Positions 39,833 to 49,378 are shown, counted from the stretch's first letter. The stretch: DNA of 57,585 bases from Candidatus Nitrosopumilus sp. (GCA_003702495.1 REGH01000001.1:44016-101600); one strand, 5' to 3'. Notes: a model not told the origin generated them from the letters alone. Made by a program: numbers and translations.

Positions 39833-40640
39833 ACATCTCCATAATTTCTTCAGTGTTCATATCACCAGTCTGAAAATCAACAATAGTATCACCCTCAACA
39901 CCAATCTCAAGAATTTTTTGCCCTTCTTTGATAACTGCAACACGATTGGCATATTCTAATGCAAGTTGCATGTCGTGATGAACCATTATTGCAGTAAGAT
40001 TCATACTCTTTTGAGCATCTGCAATCAAATCCATAATTTCACGAGCTGTTACATGATCTAATTCTGATACAATTTCATCAGCAAGAAGGATTGTTGGATG
40101 TTGCATTAATGCTCTAGCAATTGCAACCCTTCTCTTTTCACCACCACTTAGCATGTAGGCTTTTCTTTCTTCTTTTCCAGAAAGACCAACTTGTGAAATA
40201 ATTTTTTTAGCTTCTGTAACTTCATTTTCAGGAAATTTTTTGAAAAAAGATTGAACTTTTCCTAATCTTGGGAGTGCACCAATCAGAATATTTTCTAGAA
40301 CAGTACTATTTTTCACCAATCCGAGATTTTGAGGAATGTAGCCAATAGTATGCATCATTTTTTTGAATTTTTTATCATTCATGTTTGGAGTGATGTAATC
40401 AATTTTGATGGTACCTTTACTAGGAATCATCATTCCATTCATTAGTTTTAGCAAAGTAGATTTCCCTGAACCAGATTGTCCAACTATGGCATAATTTGTA
40501 CCTCTGTCAATAGACATGTTAATTCCTTCTAGTGCAAAGCTTTTCGAATCATATGATGTCCAGACATCATTCATTTGGATAATTTTCTTTGTTGCAATTG
40601 AAGAAAAAGAAAGATTTGCGGTCATCTGAATTTGTTTCAT
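39810..40640 (-). CDS. phnC: phosphonate ABC transporter ATP-binding protein
   Basis: IVGQSGSGKSTLLKLMNG, MLSGGEKRRVAIARALMQHPTILLADEIVSELD. Confidence 0.9.
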   Translation of the reverse strand: MKQIQMTANLSFSSIATKKIIQMNDVWTSYDSKSFALEGINMSIDRGTNYAIVGQSGSGKSTLLKLMNGMMIPSKGTIKIDYITPNMNDKKFKKMMHTIGYIPQNLGLVKNSTVLENILIGALPRLGKVQSFFKKFPENEVTEAKKIISQVGLSGKEERKAYMLSGGEKRRVAIARALMQHPTILLADEIVSELDHVTAREIMDLIADAQKSMNLTAIMVHHDMQLALEYANRVAVIKEGQKILEIGVEGDTIVDFQTGDMNTEEIMEMYADDTKK

Positions 40641-40658
40641 TTTTCAGAATTCCTGTTT

Positions 40659-41747
40659 TTATTTGCTCTTGTCGTATTTGTCAAGTATCTTCTGATCAAG
40701 TCCTGTTAATGCGTTGATAAATTCACCGAATTCACCTATGTGCATTGTAGTGGTAGTTGGAACTAGTGCTTCAGCACCATACAAGTCTGTCAAGATTGAA
40801 TTGTGTTCATCATAGTTTAGTTTGATTAGACTGTCTACTAGTGCATTTTTGGTAGAGTCTGATATATCAGCGCTTACCATAAACACATGAGATGGCACTG
40901 GTCCAATAGTTGTAACTGGACGTAACTTCTTTTGATCCTCTAACTCAAGATACTTTGCAGGTGCGATATCAGAACCAAAGGCGACATCAACTTTTTCTTC
41001 TAGAAGCAAGGTTAATGCTGCTTTGTAACCACCAGCAAAGGTGTAACTTTCAAAGTTGTTTGCTAATGCAGATTCGAGTGCAACGATATCGTCACCCTCA
41101 ATGGTTATGTGGCCTTCTGTAACTAGAGTTCCCATTGGTCTAACAAAACCAGAGGAGCCAGTCATGCTGGTAAATGCAACTTTCTTGCCAACAGTATCTT
41201 CGATTGATTGAAGAGAATCATTTTCTGCCAGTGTCCAAACTGTTGCCTGGTAATTCACTTTGCCTTTGACAAGTTCTGCCAATACAGCTTCTGCACCAGT
41301 TCTTTCATGGGTAATCCATGCAGGTCCAGTATCCATAAATGCAGCATCAATGTGACCAAATCTCATTCCTTCAATAATGGTCTCATAATTTGTTGGAATT
41401 ACTACCTCAACATCAACACCCAATTCATTTTCTAGGAATTCTTCTAGTGCTTGGGCTTTAGGAGTTAACTCGTCGGCCTTTTCAACTGGAATAAATCCAA
41501 TGGTTAGAGTGTCAACATCTACAGATTTTGAATCAGATGAAACATTGATGATTCCGTTTTCAATTAGGAATGTTATCCCATTTAGAAAAGTTTCATCATC
41601 TACAGCGCCTTCTGCCCACCAACCGGCATTGTTCTTAATCCAATCAGGAATAGAACTCTGTGCTTGTGCGGTTTGGCTCAAAGGAATTGTTGCGATGCCA
41701 ATAGCTACAAATGCAACAATAATCGCCATGGTTGTTTTTTGTTTCAT
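40659..41747 (-). CDS. phnD: phosphonate ABC transporter substrate-binding protein with N-terminal WWA module
   Basis: TLTIGFIPVEKADELTPKAQALEEFLENELGVDVEVVIPTNYETIIEGMRFGHIDAAFMDTGPAW; IPDWIKNNAGWWAEGAVDDETFLNGITFLIENGIINV after signal peptide. Confidence 0.92.
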   Translation of the reverse strand: MKQKTTMAIIVAFVAIGIATIPLSQTAQAQSSIPDWIKNNAGWWAEGAVDDETFLNGITFLIENGIINVSSDSKSVDVDTLTIGFIPVEKADELTPKAQALEEFLENELGVDVEVVIPTNYETIIEGMRFGHIDAAFMDTGPAWITHERTGAEAVLAELVKGKVNYQATVWTLAENDSLQSIEDTVGKKVAFTSMTGSSGFVRPMGTLVTEGHITIEGDDIVALESALANNFESYTFAGGYKAALTLLLEEKVDVAFGSDIAPAKYLELEDQKKLRPVTTIGPVPSHVFMVSADISDSTKNALVDSLIKLNYDEHNSILTDLYGAEALVPTTTTMHIGEFGEFINALTGLDQKILDKYDKSK

Positions 41748-41834
41748 GATTTCTAAAAAAATTAGGATGAGCTAAATTATTTAAACTGGATTTTCATTCC
41801 AAAGAGTGATTCTAAGTCTATATAATGAGAATAA

Positions 41835-42185
41835 CTATAGGCTAGATTTTGGGTTATCTGTGTTAGGATACAAATTCAAACTAGGCTCAAGATTATCAAC
41901 AGTAATCTCAACTTTACCAATTCTACTTCTGTATTGTTTGATCTTTTTCCCTTCTGGAGAGATTATGTATTTGTCCACTTCAGCTAATGCAAGATCCTCA
42001 AGATTTGAGAGTGTTTTGTAAACTGTTGAAAGTGAAATTTTGAGTTCTTCAGCAATCTGTGTTGCGTCCTTTGATTCATTTTTGACTGAAAACAATACTG
42101 CTCTAGTACAAACATTGCTCAGAGATTCAATGATTTTCTGAGTGATATCAAATTCAGATAATTGGATAATGTTTGGTTTTGACAT
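41835..42185 (-). CDS. winged-helix regulator (paralogue of next gene)
   Basis: FDITQKIIESLSNVCTRAVLFSV...ISLSTVYKTLSNLEDLALAEVDKYIISPEGKKIKQYRSRIGKVEI; start trimmed to MSKPN. Confidence 0.78.
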   Translation of the reverse strand: MSKPNIIQLSEFDITQKIIESLSNVCTRAVLFSVKNESKDATQIAEELKISLSTVYKTLSNLEDLALAEVDKYIISPEGKKIKQYRSRIGKVEITVDNLEPSLNLYPNTDNPKSSL

Positions 42186-42189
42186 AGAA

Positions 42190-42522
42190 TCACTTGTTTG
42201 GTAACAGAGTAAGCACAGGTTCAGGTTTTTTGATTGAGATATCTGCTTTACTAATTCTACTTCTGTAGACCTTGTATTTTCTACCTTTATCAGACAACAT
42301 CCATTTTTCAACTTCGATGAGTGTGAGTTCTTCAAGATCTGCTAGTTTTTTGTATACTGAACTAAGAGGGATTTTTAGTTTTACAGATAGTTCTGCAGCA
42401 GTATTTCCTTTTCGAATTATTGAGAATAATATGGCACGGGATTCAGAATCGGCTAATGCTTCAATTACTTTTTGAGTAATGTCGTATTTTTTGAGTTGAG
42501 GTAATGTCAGTTTTCGGGACAT
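42190..42522 (-). CDS. winged-helix regulator
   Basis: YDITQKVIEALADSESRAILFSI...IPLSSVYKKLADLEELTLIEVEKWMLSDKGRKYKVYRSRISKADI. Confidence 0.8.
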   Translation of the reverse strand: MSRKLTLPQLKKYDITQKVIEALADSESRAILFSIIRKGNTAAELSVKLKIPLSSVYKKLADLEELTLIEVEKWMLSDKGRKYKVYRSRISKADISIKKPEPVLTLLPNK

Positions 42523-42589
42523 GTAAATTCAAAAATATCCTAGATGTATTTAAACAAAATGTTTTTGTTCTCATTCTATAGATTTAGAA

Positions 42590-43315
42590 TTAGCTGTAGT
42601 CAATCTCTTTTTGTGAAGACAGTTTCCTCCAAAACAAACCAAGGATGATTCCAATAGATGCCCAAAATGAGGTCACTCCAAGAACAGACATGAATCGGAA
42701 TTCATAAACCAAATCCATAGGGGCAGTTATTTCATCAGGGTTTTCTGGCATTACAAAAAATACTGCAGAAATGAATACACCATAACCTACAAGGGCCAAA
42801 AGTTTTTTGTTGTTTTTGAGTTTCTTAGATAATTGATAAAACCCAATTGCACTAATCCCAGAAATGGCAATAAATGACAAATATAGAATTGATCTTAATA
42901 CAACAGTCTCACCATCTCCAACTGTTGGAGGATTTGCAGGGTATTTCAAAAATGGAATGATGTATAGTGTAAGCCACATTACCCCTGCAAGAATTAATGA
43001 TTTCTTGACATCATTGTTTCCAGGTAAAGCATTTCTAGATAATGCAAAAACAATTCCAAATAGTGCACCAACGGAAGTACCCAAAATCACACCTGCAAGA
43101 ATCTGTCCACTTTTTTGCCAAGTTCTGTATCCCTCATACTCTACCCAAAATTCGGGTGAATCTTCTTCTGCACCAGATTCAAACAGGTTTTGGTTTTCAA
43201 TCCCTATTGCTTGATCAAGATATGGTTCAACAATTGCAAAGTTTACTGTTCCATGAATCAATCCAGCAAACGCACCTGAAAGTAGAACAATTACGATAAA
43301 AAGAGACGATTTCAT
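42590..43315 (-). CDS. cbtA: cobalt transporter subunit CbtA-like membrane protein
   Basis: GAFAGLIHGTVNFAIVEPYLDQAI...GTSVGALFGIVFALSRNALPGNN...PFLKYPANPPTVGDGETV. Confidence 0.85.
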   Translation of the reverse strand: MKSSLFIVIVLLSGAFAGLIHGTVNFAIVEPYLDQAIGIENQNLFESGAEEDSPEFWVEYEGYRTWQKSGQILAGVILGTSVGALFGIVFALSRNALPGNNDVKKSLILAGVMWLTLYIIPFLKYPANPPTVGDGETVVLRSILYLSFIAISGISAIGFYQLSKKLKNNKKLLALVGYGVFISAVFFVMPENPDEITAPMDLVYEFRFMSVLGVTSFWASIGIILGLFWRKLSSQKEIDYS

Positions 43316-43327
43316 GATAAGGAATTT

Positions 43328-43543
43328 CTAATGGCATGGAAAGCCAGCTGCATGTCTCATATCATGAGTGAGTTCATGGAGATACATTTCAGTGAATGCT
43401 TGTTCACCATAAACCAGACTGAAAACATGTCCTTGATCAAATCCTACAACAAATAATCCTGCTGCAAAGATGATACCTAATGCAATAATTGCTAATTTTG
43501 GTACTTGTGATTTAGACACATTAATTTGCCTTGTTTCATACAT
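43328..43543 (-). CDS. cbtB: cobalt transporter subunit CbtB-like
   Basis: One TM and His-rich C-terminus YLHELTHDMRHAAGFPCH; adjacent to cbtA. Confidence 0.85.
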   Translation of the reverse strand: MYETRQINVSKSQVPKLAIIALGIIFAAGLFVVGFDQGHVFSLVYGEQAFTEMYLHELTHDMRHAAGFPCH

Positions 43544-43575
43544 GACGATAGCACCAGCTGAATGTATTTAAGCTC

Positions 43576-43592
43576 TTGGATGATTTATCCAA
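43576..43592. promoter_or_regulatory. operator-like dyad TTGGAT-gattt-ATCCAA in cbtB/regulator divergent promoter
   Basis: Perfect 6-bp arms with a 5-nt spacer, between TATA-like sequences on both sides. Confidence 0.55.
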
Positions 43593-43619
43593 TTAATAAA
43601 GAAACAGGTTTGACGATCA

Positions 43620-44249
43620 ATGAAAAAAAATATTCAGACATTACAAAATATTGTTTCAAGAAAAGGATCTAGCAAAATACTCACATTTAGTATTCCGCAT
43701 GTATTCAAAGCTCTTCAGTTGTTATCTGAAGAAAAATTTGTTAGTAGAGCCACATTGGGAAGGGAAATTCATTTGGGAGAAGGAGCAGTAAAGACCCTAA
43801 TTTCACACCTAAAGGAGGCAAAGATGATAGAATCAACCAGAGCAGGAAATTTTCTAACAGAAAATGGTAAAAAATTCACATCACAATTACAAAAAGTCAT
43901 TCCAAAAGAATGTAAAATTGAAAAAAATAACCTAACGCCTAGAAAAAATAATCATGCGATCATTCTGAAAAAATATTCATCTGCAATAAAAACAGGGTTG
44001 GAGCAAAGAGACTATGCAATAATGTATGGTTCATCAGGATGCACCACATTGGCATTCAAGAATAACAAATTTGTTTTTCCAGGAGAAGACAAAAATTGTT
44101 TAAGCAAAGATAAGAAAACTCAACAAGCCCTGATGGAAGGATTAGATCCTTCAGAAGGAGACATCATAATTATTTCATCATCAGATGATTCATTTGTAGC
44201 AGAAATATCAGCGAAGAATTCTGCCCTGTGGACTATTGCTGCAAATTAA
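43620..44249 (+). CDS. transcriptional regulator, HTH plus DUF4443-like C-terminal domain
   Basis: FVSRATLGREIHLGEGAVKTLISHLKEAKMIESTRAGNFLTENGKKF then IMYGSSGCTTLAFKNNKFVFPGEDKNC. Confidence 0.72.
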   Translation: MKKNIQTLQNIVSRKGSSKILTFSIPHVFKALQLLSEEKFVSRATLGREIHLGEGAVKTLISHLKEAKMIESTRAGNFLTENGKKFTSQLQKVIPKECKIEKNNLTPRKNNHAIILKKYSSAIKTGLEQRDYAIMYGSSGCTTLAFKNNKFVFPGEDKNCLSKDKKTQQALMEGLDPSEGDIIIISSSDDSFVAEISAKNSALWTIAAN

Positions 44250-44284
44250 AGAAGACTTTTACTTGCAATTAAAAAAAAGCCAAC

Positions 44285-44929
44285 ATGATCAAGTATTATC
44301 TTCTAGCTATACCAATTGCAATAGGGATTCTTGCAGGAGGTTTCTTGTCATTTTATCCCGAGTCTGAAAAAAATCCTACTAAACTCACATCATCAAAACT
44401 ACAAGAAGGTGGTTCTCCAATTTTAGGAGACGAAAATGCGCCAATTACAATTCTAGAATGGGGAGATTATCAATGTACTTTTTGTTACAAATTTCATCAA
44501 GACACACTAAATGTGATAAACGATGATTTTATCAAAACAGGCAAAGTTAAACTTGTTTTCAAAGATTTTCCACTTAACGGTCCAGATTCAATACTGGCGG
44601 CAGAGGCATCATATTGTGCTGAAGACCAAGGAAAGTACTGGGAATATCATGATGAACTTTACAAGAATTGGGGAGGGGAGAGAACAGGTTGGATTACCAG
44701 AGAATCATTACAATTTTTTGCATCAACGGTTGGTTTGGATTTAGAATTATTCAACACGTGTCTGGATGATCACAAATATCAAAACAAGATTGATGGATTG
44801 TATGAGTTTGGAAGAGAAATTGGAATCGATGCAACACCTTCATTTTTGGTATTCAACGATGAAAAAATTATCAAAATAAGGGGAAATCAACCATTAGAAG
44901 TATTTCTTAAAACAATTGATGAGTTGTGA
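44285..44929 (+). CDS. DsbA-family thiol oxidoreductase, membrane-anchored
   Basis: N-terminal TM; ITILEWGDYQCTFCYKFHQDTL; GIDATPSFLVFNDEKIIKIRGNQP. Confidence 0.9.
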   Translation: MIKYYLLAIPIAIGILAGGFLSFYPESEKNPTKLTSSKLQEGGSPILGDENAPITILEWGDYQCTFCYKFHQDTLNVINDDFIKTGKVKLVFKDFPLNGPDSILAAEASYCAEDQGKYWEYHDELYKNWGGERTGWITRESLQFFASTVGLDLELFNTCLDDHKYQNKIDGLYEFGREIGIDATPSFLVFNDEKIIKIRGNQPLEVFLKTIDEL

Positions 44930-44985
44930 TCATATGCAAAACAATCAATCAAAATTAATATCTGCACAGTTTGGAGAAATCACAA

Positions 44986-46266
44986 ATGGGTAAAATAGAC
45001 ATAGAAAAGCAAGATTCTGTTCAAATCTATAAAATCAGAAAAACGTTAGAGGAACTATCAAAAAAATCAGGTCGTGGGACTGAATTAATCACAGTATACA
45101 TCCCAAAAGGAAAACAACTCCATGAGATTATTGGTGCTCTTCAACAAGAACAGGGTACTGCAGATAATATCAAATCAGATCTAACCAGAACCCATGTTGT
45201 AGATTCTTTAGGGAAAGTAGTTCAGAGATTGAAACTATACAAAAAAACTCCTGAAAGAGGACTCGTGATGTTTTGTGGTGCATTGCCTCCAGAAGAAGGC
45301 GGACCACTAGGAAGTGAAGTTGTAAAAGTTTGGGAGATAGACCCTCCAAAAGATTTGAATCAATATCTTTACAGATGTGATGATCACTTCCACGTAGACA
45401 TTCTAAAAGATATGCTCAAAGACGACAACTTGATTGGATTCTTGGCAATTGATTCAAAGGACGCAGGATGGGGATTATTGCACGGAGACAAAATTGAAGT
45501 TTTGTCGCAAACAGGTTCAGGGGTTGCAGGAAAACACAGGCAGGGAGGACAGTCTGCAAAAAGATTCCAAAAACTCAGAGAGATGGAATTGACATATTAT
45601 TTTAACAGGGTTGCTCAAACAACAAGAGAGTATTTTATCGACATCTATCCCGTTAAAGGACTAGTCATTTCAGGTCCGGGTCCTACAAAAGAAGATTTCA
45701 TTAATGGGAATTATCTTGAATACAGATTACAAAATAATATTATTGCAACAATTGATTCATCATACTCTGGTGCAGAGGGGATTAGAGAAGCATTTGCAAA
45801 ATCATCAGACATTTTAGGAAACTTTAGACTAGTCGAAGAAAAGAAACTCGTAGAGGCACTATTTAGAGAAATTAATGGGAATACTGGAAAAGGCTCATAC
45901 GGATTACAGGAAGTAATTGAGTTTCTAAAAAACAACGTAGTAGAGACGCTGATTATTACAGACAATACAAACTTGAATAGAGTTGAGGGATTGTGTAAAA
46001 GATGTAATCATCTTCAAGAAGAGATTGTTGAAAGGCCAGATGTAATTCCAAAGAAAACAGAATACACTAGCAAACCATGTCCAGGATGTAATTCTATGGA
46101 AGTAGAAGCAAATGAACAAGACATCGTGGATTATTTAGAATTAATAGCATCAAAGACAGGCTCAAAATTAGAAGTGGTTTCTGGAAGTGCCGAACATGGA
46201 AACATGTTAGGAAGTCTTGGAAAAATTGGTGCGATTTTACGGTATAATCCAGGTCACACTAAATAG
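44986..46266 (+). CDS. prf1: peptide chain release factor aRF1
   Basis: ELITVYIPKGKQLHEIIGALQQEQGTADNIKSDLTRTHVVDSL; GQSAKRFQKLRE; GGQ-containing GVAGKHRQGGQSA; start trimmed to MGKID. Confidence 0.95.
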   Translation: MGKIDIEKQDSVQIYKIRKTLEELSKKSGRGTELITVYIPKGKQLHEIIGALQQEQGTADNIKSDLTRTHVVDSLGKVVQRLKLYKKTPERGLVMFCGALPPEEGGPLGSEVVKVWEIDPPKDLNQYLYRCDDHFHVDILKDMLKDDNLIGFLAIDSKDAGWGLLHGDKIEVLSQTGSGVAGKHRQGGQSAKRFQKLREMELTYYFNRVAQTTREYFIDIYPVKGLVISGPGPTKEDFINGNYLEYRLQNNIIATIDSSYSGAEGIREAFAKSSDILGNFRLVEEKKLVEALFREINGNTGKGSYGLQEVIEFLKNNVVETLIITDNTNLNRVEGLCKRCNHLQEEIVERPDVIPKKTEYTSKPCPGCNSMEVEANEQDIVDYLELIASKTGSKLEVVSGSAEHGNMLGSLGKIGAILRYNPGHTK

Positions 46267-46663
46267 AGCTACGAATTTTTTTTGCCAATTCTTCAAGCTC
46301 AGAATCAGTTGAAATTTGTCGTTTTGTCCAAATGGTTCCTTTACTGTTGTATCTTGGAATAATGTGAATATGCACATGTGGAATAATCTGTTTTGCCGCA
46401 CGGCCATTATTTTGAGCGATGCTAAATGCATCAGCTTTTGTCCCAACCAGTATCCCCTTGGCAATTTTTGGAACAAGTGAAAATAATTTTCCTACGTTTT
46501 CAGGGGTCATCTCAGTTATTCTTTCATGGTGTTGACGAGGAATTACCAAACTGTGACCTACATCAATTGGGTATCTATCTAAAAATGCAATATGAGAGAA
46601 ATCCTCATACAGAATATGACCCTCTCTTTTACCATCTAGGATATCACAAAAGATGCAACTCAT
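46259..46663 (-). CDS. HIT-family hydrolase
   Basis: CIFCDILDGKREGHILYEDFSHIAFLDRYPIDVGHSLVIPRQHH; HVHIHIIPR. Confidence 0.93.
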   Translation of the reverse strand: MSCIFCDILDGKREGHILYEDFSHIAFLDRYPIDVGHSLVIPRQHHERITEMTPENVGKLFSLVPKIAKGILVGTKADAFSIAQNNGRAAKQIIPHVHIHIIPRYNSKGTIWTKRQISTDSELEELAKKIRSSI

Positions 46664-46708
46664 AACTTTCTTTATTAGACTGGATTTTATTTAATTTTTT
46701 TCGAAAAA

Positions 46709-46722
46709 TTCCAAAATTGGAA
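46709..46722. promoter_or_regulatory. perfect 14-bp palindrome TTCCAAAATTGGAA in divergent promoter
   Basis: Between HIT gene start (46663) and 46773 ORF; adjoins near-palindrome AATTTTTTTCGAAAAATT at 46693-46710. Confidence 0.5.
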
Positions 46723-46772
46723 CCGGTTTATCGAATGGTTAATTAGGGCAAATTTTAGAGTTTGAACATCCT

Positions 46773-47372
46773 ATGGGCCGAAAAGAGAGAAGAGAGCGTG
46801 AGCAAAAACGTGAAAACTATGCTACAAAACATTCAGCACAGCAAAGAAAGAATACACTCATTGCAGTTGGTGTTTTGGCAATCATCGGAGTAATCGTAGC
46901 ATACGCAGGTTATCTTTTCATAAACATGGATCAAAGTACTGCCCCAGGAGGACCTGAAAATGCAGGTGCATTAGGCAGTGATCACGCACATGCTGCAGTC
47001 GCAGTAAGAATATTTGGAGATACTTTTGACTTTTCAGCACCAGCATACCAAATCAAATCAAGTTGGATTCACTTTGAAGGAAGAGACGGCTCCACAATTC
47101 ACAAGCATGCAACAGGAGTTACGTTAGGATATCTCTTTGAGACACTATCATTAGGTCTTGATGACCAATGTTTCGTGTTCCAAGATGGCAGAGAATTCTG
47201 TACTAATGATGACTATTCTCTAAAGTTCTACTATAATGGAAATCAAGTAGATGATATTAGAGATATTGAAATTATGGAAGATGATAGAGTTTTGATTTCC
47301 TATGGTGGAGAAACTCCAGAAGAGATTGAAGGTCAACTAATAGAATTAGAAAACCAAATAATTGTCAAATAG
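46773..47372 (+). CDS. membrane-anchored conserved hypothetical protein
   Basis: Charged N-terminus, one TM, extracytoplasmic domain. Confidence 0.75.
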   Translation: MGRKERREREQKRENYATKHSAQQRKNTLIAVGVLAIIGVIVAYAGYLFINMDQSTAPGGPENAGALGSDHAHAAVAVRIFGDTFDFSAPAYQIKSSWIHFEGRDGSTIHKHATGVTLGYLFETLSLGLDDQCFVFQDGREFCTNDDYSLKFYYNGNQVDDIRDIEIMEDDRVLISYGGETPEEIEGQLIELENQIIVK

Positions 47373-47376
47373 ACTT

Positions 47377-47571
47377 TTAGGATTCTTTTGTTGTAAATTG
47401 TGCCATTTTATCAAAGAACATGTAATATCCACAACGAGAACATCTAAGAACAGTTAATTCTGTTGTAAGAAATTCTTTATCTTCAAATCTTCCGCTTAAT
47501 TTAACATTCTCACCTGCGATTTCAGCTTTGTTGCTTTTACAAACAGGACATTCGAGTGCTTTTTGTTCCAT
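47377..47571 (-). CDS. small zinc-ribbon protein
   Basis: MEQKALECPVCKSNKAEIAGEN...LTVLRCSRCGYYMFFD; start trimmed. Confidence 0.75.
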   Translation of the reverse strand: MEQKALECPVCKSNKAEIAGENVKLSGRFEDKEFLTTELTVLRCSRCGYYMFFDKMAQFTTKES

Positions 47572-47663
47572 AAGAATCAGCACAGCGGTTAGAATTTAAA
47601 CTCAATGAATAATGATACGAATTTCGAAAAATCAGATTTGTTCTAATATGGCAAAAAATTAGA

Positions 47664-49265
47664 TTGTTTATGAAATTTTTAATTTTTAGTATTGCATTTT
47701 TAGTTTTATTTGCAGTTCCTACAGCATTTGCACAACATCATGGAGGAGAACAAGCACCGCCAGTCTCATTTGGAGATGGGGAATTAACCATAGGTACAAC
47801 AATATTTCCAATCGATTACACAGTTGGAAAAGATTCCAGTCTGGATTTGAATATCCGATTGTTTGATACGGCCTCAAATATGAATATCGAAAGTGTGACT
47901 TACAGAGTCCAAATTCTTCAAGGCACTCAACTAGTAGCGAATCAAATGTTTTATGATCAAGATGGAGAATTGAATCTAAAGATCAAACCAAAATCAGGCT
48001 GTGAAGAAAAAGAGTTATGGAAATGCACTAAATATTTTGGTGAAAATGATCCTATTGTTCCAAACGCCCTTGTTTCCTCAGCATCAAGTACACCAGTGAT
48101 TTCAGGTCCAGTTTTTCACGAGAGTGGAGAATACGTAGTTAAGACATCCATAATTGGGGCAAAGAATCCAAAAACTCAGACATCTGAAGACATTGAATTT
48201 GAAACAAGATTATTCATTCCATCTGAGAAAATTTTTACAGTTTTAATAAATCAAAATGAATACAAAATTCCTGTAAAAAATTATCAAGAACCAATAACAG
48301 ATATGATTTTTGATTCAGATACAAAAAAATTATCATTTGAAATGCCTATTGATTGGAATCATTTAGAGCATACACATCATTTGAAAAACTCATTCGAGTT
48401 CCCAAAATCATTTCTAGGTTTTGAAGAAGTGTATGGTTTCACAGCTATTGTAAATGATGATTTTGTCATACCTAATGCCCTACATTATGATACGATATCA
48501 AAAAAGAATTCCAATGTCATTCATTTTATGATTGATCAAGAAAATCTAAAGAAGGTTAAAAATAATTCAGAAAGTCTTAAAATTTCTATTTTGCCAGGCA
48601 ATGATTCAACTTTTGTAAAAAAAGAAATTCAGTTTGATAATAGTTTTTCAGCATTAATCCAATACGATTCAGTTTTTTCTCAACAAAAAGAGTTGACGCT
48701 CAGTCTAGCATTTTTTGAAAATGGAGAATATATTGAAAATGTTAGATATGGATATTCAATTACCCATCCTAATGGAATTAAAGAACTAAACACAGGTGGG
48801 AATCAAAATGTCTTGGGAATTACATTACCTCAAGGAAATGAAATTAGAGAATTTGGAAGTTCGCAAGAAGGAAAATATAAGATTCAGCTTGTTTTGATTG
48901 GCAAAGATTCTCAAGATTTACCAAGTTATCTATATTCTGAATTTGACTTGGAATTAATAGAAAACACAGAAAAAATTCAAGACCCAACCATACCAAAAGA
49001 GATTCCTGCATGGGTAAAGAACAACGCAAAATGGTGGGCAGAAGGTTCCATAGATGATGGCTCCTTTGTTCAAGGAATCCAGTTCTTAATCAAAGAGAAA
49101 ATTATGAATGTTCATTCAGTTGTAGAGACAGGTGATTCTTCAAAAGAGATTCCTGCATGGGTAAAGAACAACGCAAAATGGTGGGCAGAAGGTTCCATAG
49201 ATGAGAGTTCTTTTGTTTTGGGCATAGAATTTCTAATAAAGCAAGGAATTGTTCAAGTAGAGTAG
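47664..49265 (+). CDS. secreted surface protein with two C-terminal WWA modules
   Basis: Signal peptide; two copies of EIPAWVKNNAKWWAEGSIDxxSFVxGIxFLIKxxI. Confidence 0.82.
   Translation: MFMKFLIFSIAFLVLFAVPTAFAQHHGGEQAPPVSFGDGELTIGTTIFPIDYTVGKDSSLDLNIRLFDTASNMNIESVTYRVQILQGTQLVANQMFYDQDGELNLKIKPKSGCEEKELWKCTKYFGENDPIVPNALVSSASSTPVISGPVFHESGEYVVKTSIIGAKNPKTQTSEDIEFETRLFIPSEKIFTVLINQNEYKIPVKNYQEPITDMIFDSDTKKLSFEMPIDWNHLEHTHHLKNSFEFPKSFLGFEEVYGFTAIVNDDFVIPNALHYDTISKKNSNVIHFMIDQENLKKVKNNSESLKISILPGNDSTFVKKEIQFDNSFSALIQYDSVFSQQKELTLSLAFFENGEYIENVRYGYSITHPNGIKELNTGGNQNVLGITLPQGNEIREFGSSQEGKYKIQLVLIGKDSQDLPSYLYSEFDLELIENTEKIQDPTIPKEIPAWVKNNAKWWAEGSIDDGSFVQGIQFLIKEKIMNVHSVVETGDSSKEIPAWVKNNAKWWAEGSIDESSFVLGIEFLIKQGIVQVE
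48994..49057 (+). repeat. 64-nt exact direct repeat, copy 1
   Basis: caaaagagattcctgcatgggtaaagaacaacgcaaaatggtgggcagaaggttccatagatga. Confidence 0.95.
49141..49204 (+). repeat. 64-nt exact direct repeat, copy 2
   Basis: Identical to 48994-49057, offset 147 nt (49 codons). Confidence 0.95.
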
Positions 49266-49378
49266 AAATTTTTGCAAATGGTCACCCAATAATTCTTATT
49301 TTGAATTTCAAATAAAATTAAATTTGAAGATTTGATTTTAAAACAAAGTCTAAATTATAGCAATCAAGAATTTCATCT

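Noticed and set aside
42553-42569. aacaaaatgtttttgtt inverted repeat
   Set aside because: Low-complexity A/T-rich arms, likely fortuitous or a weak terminator
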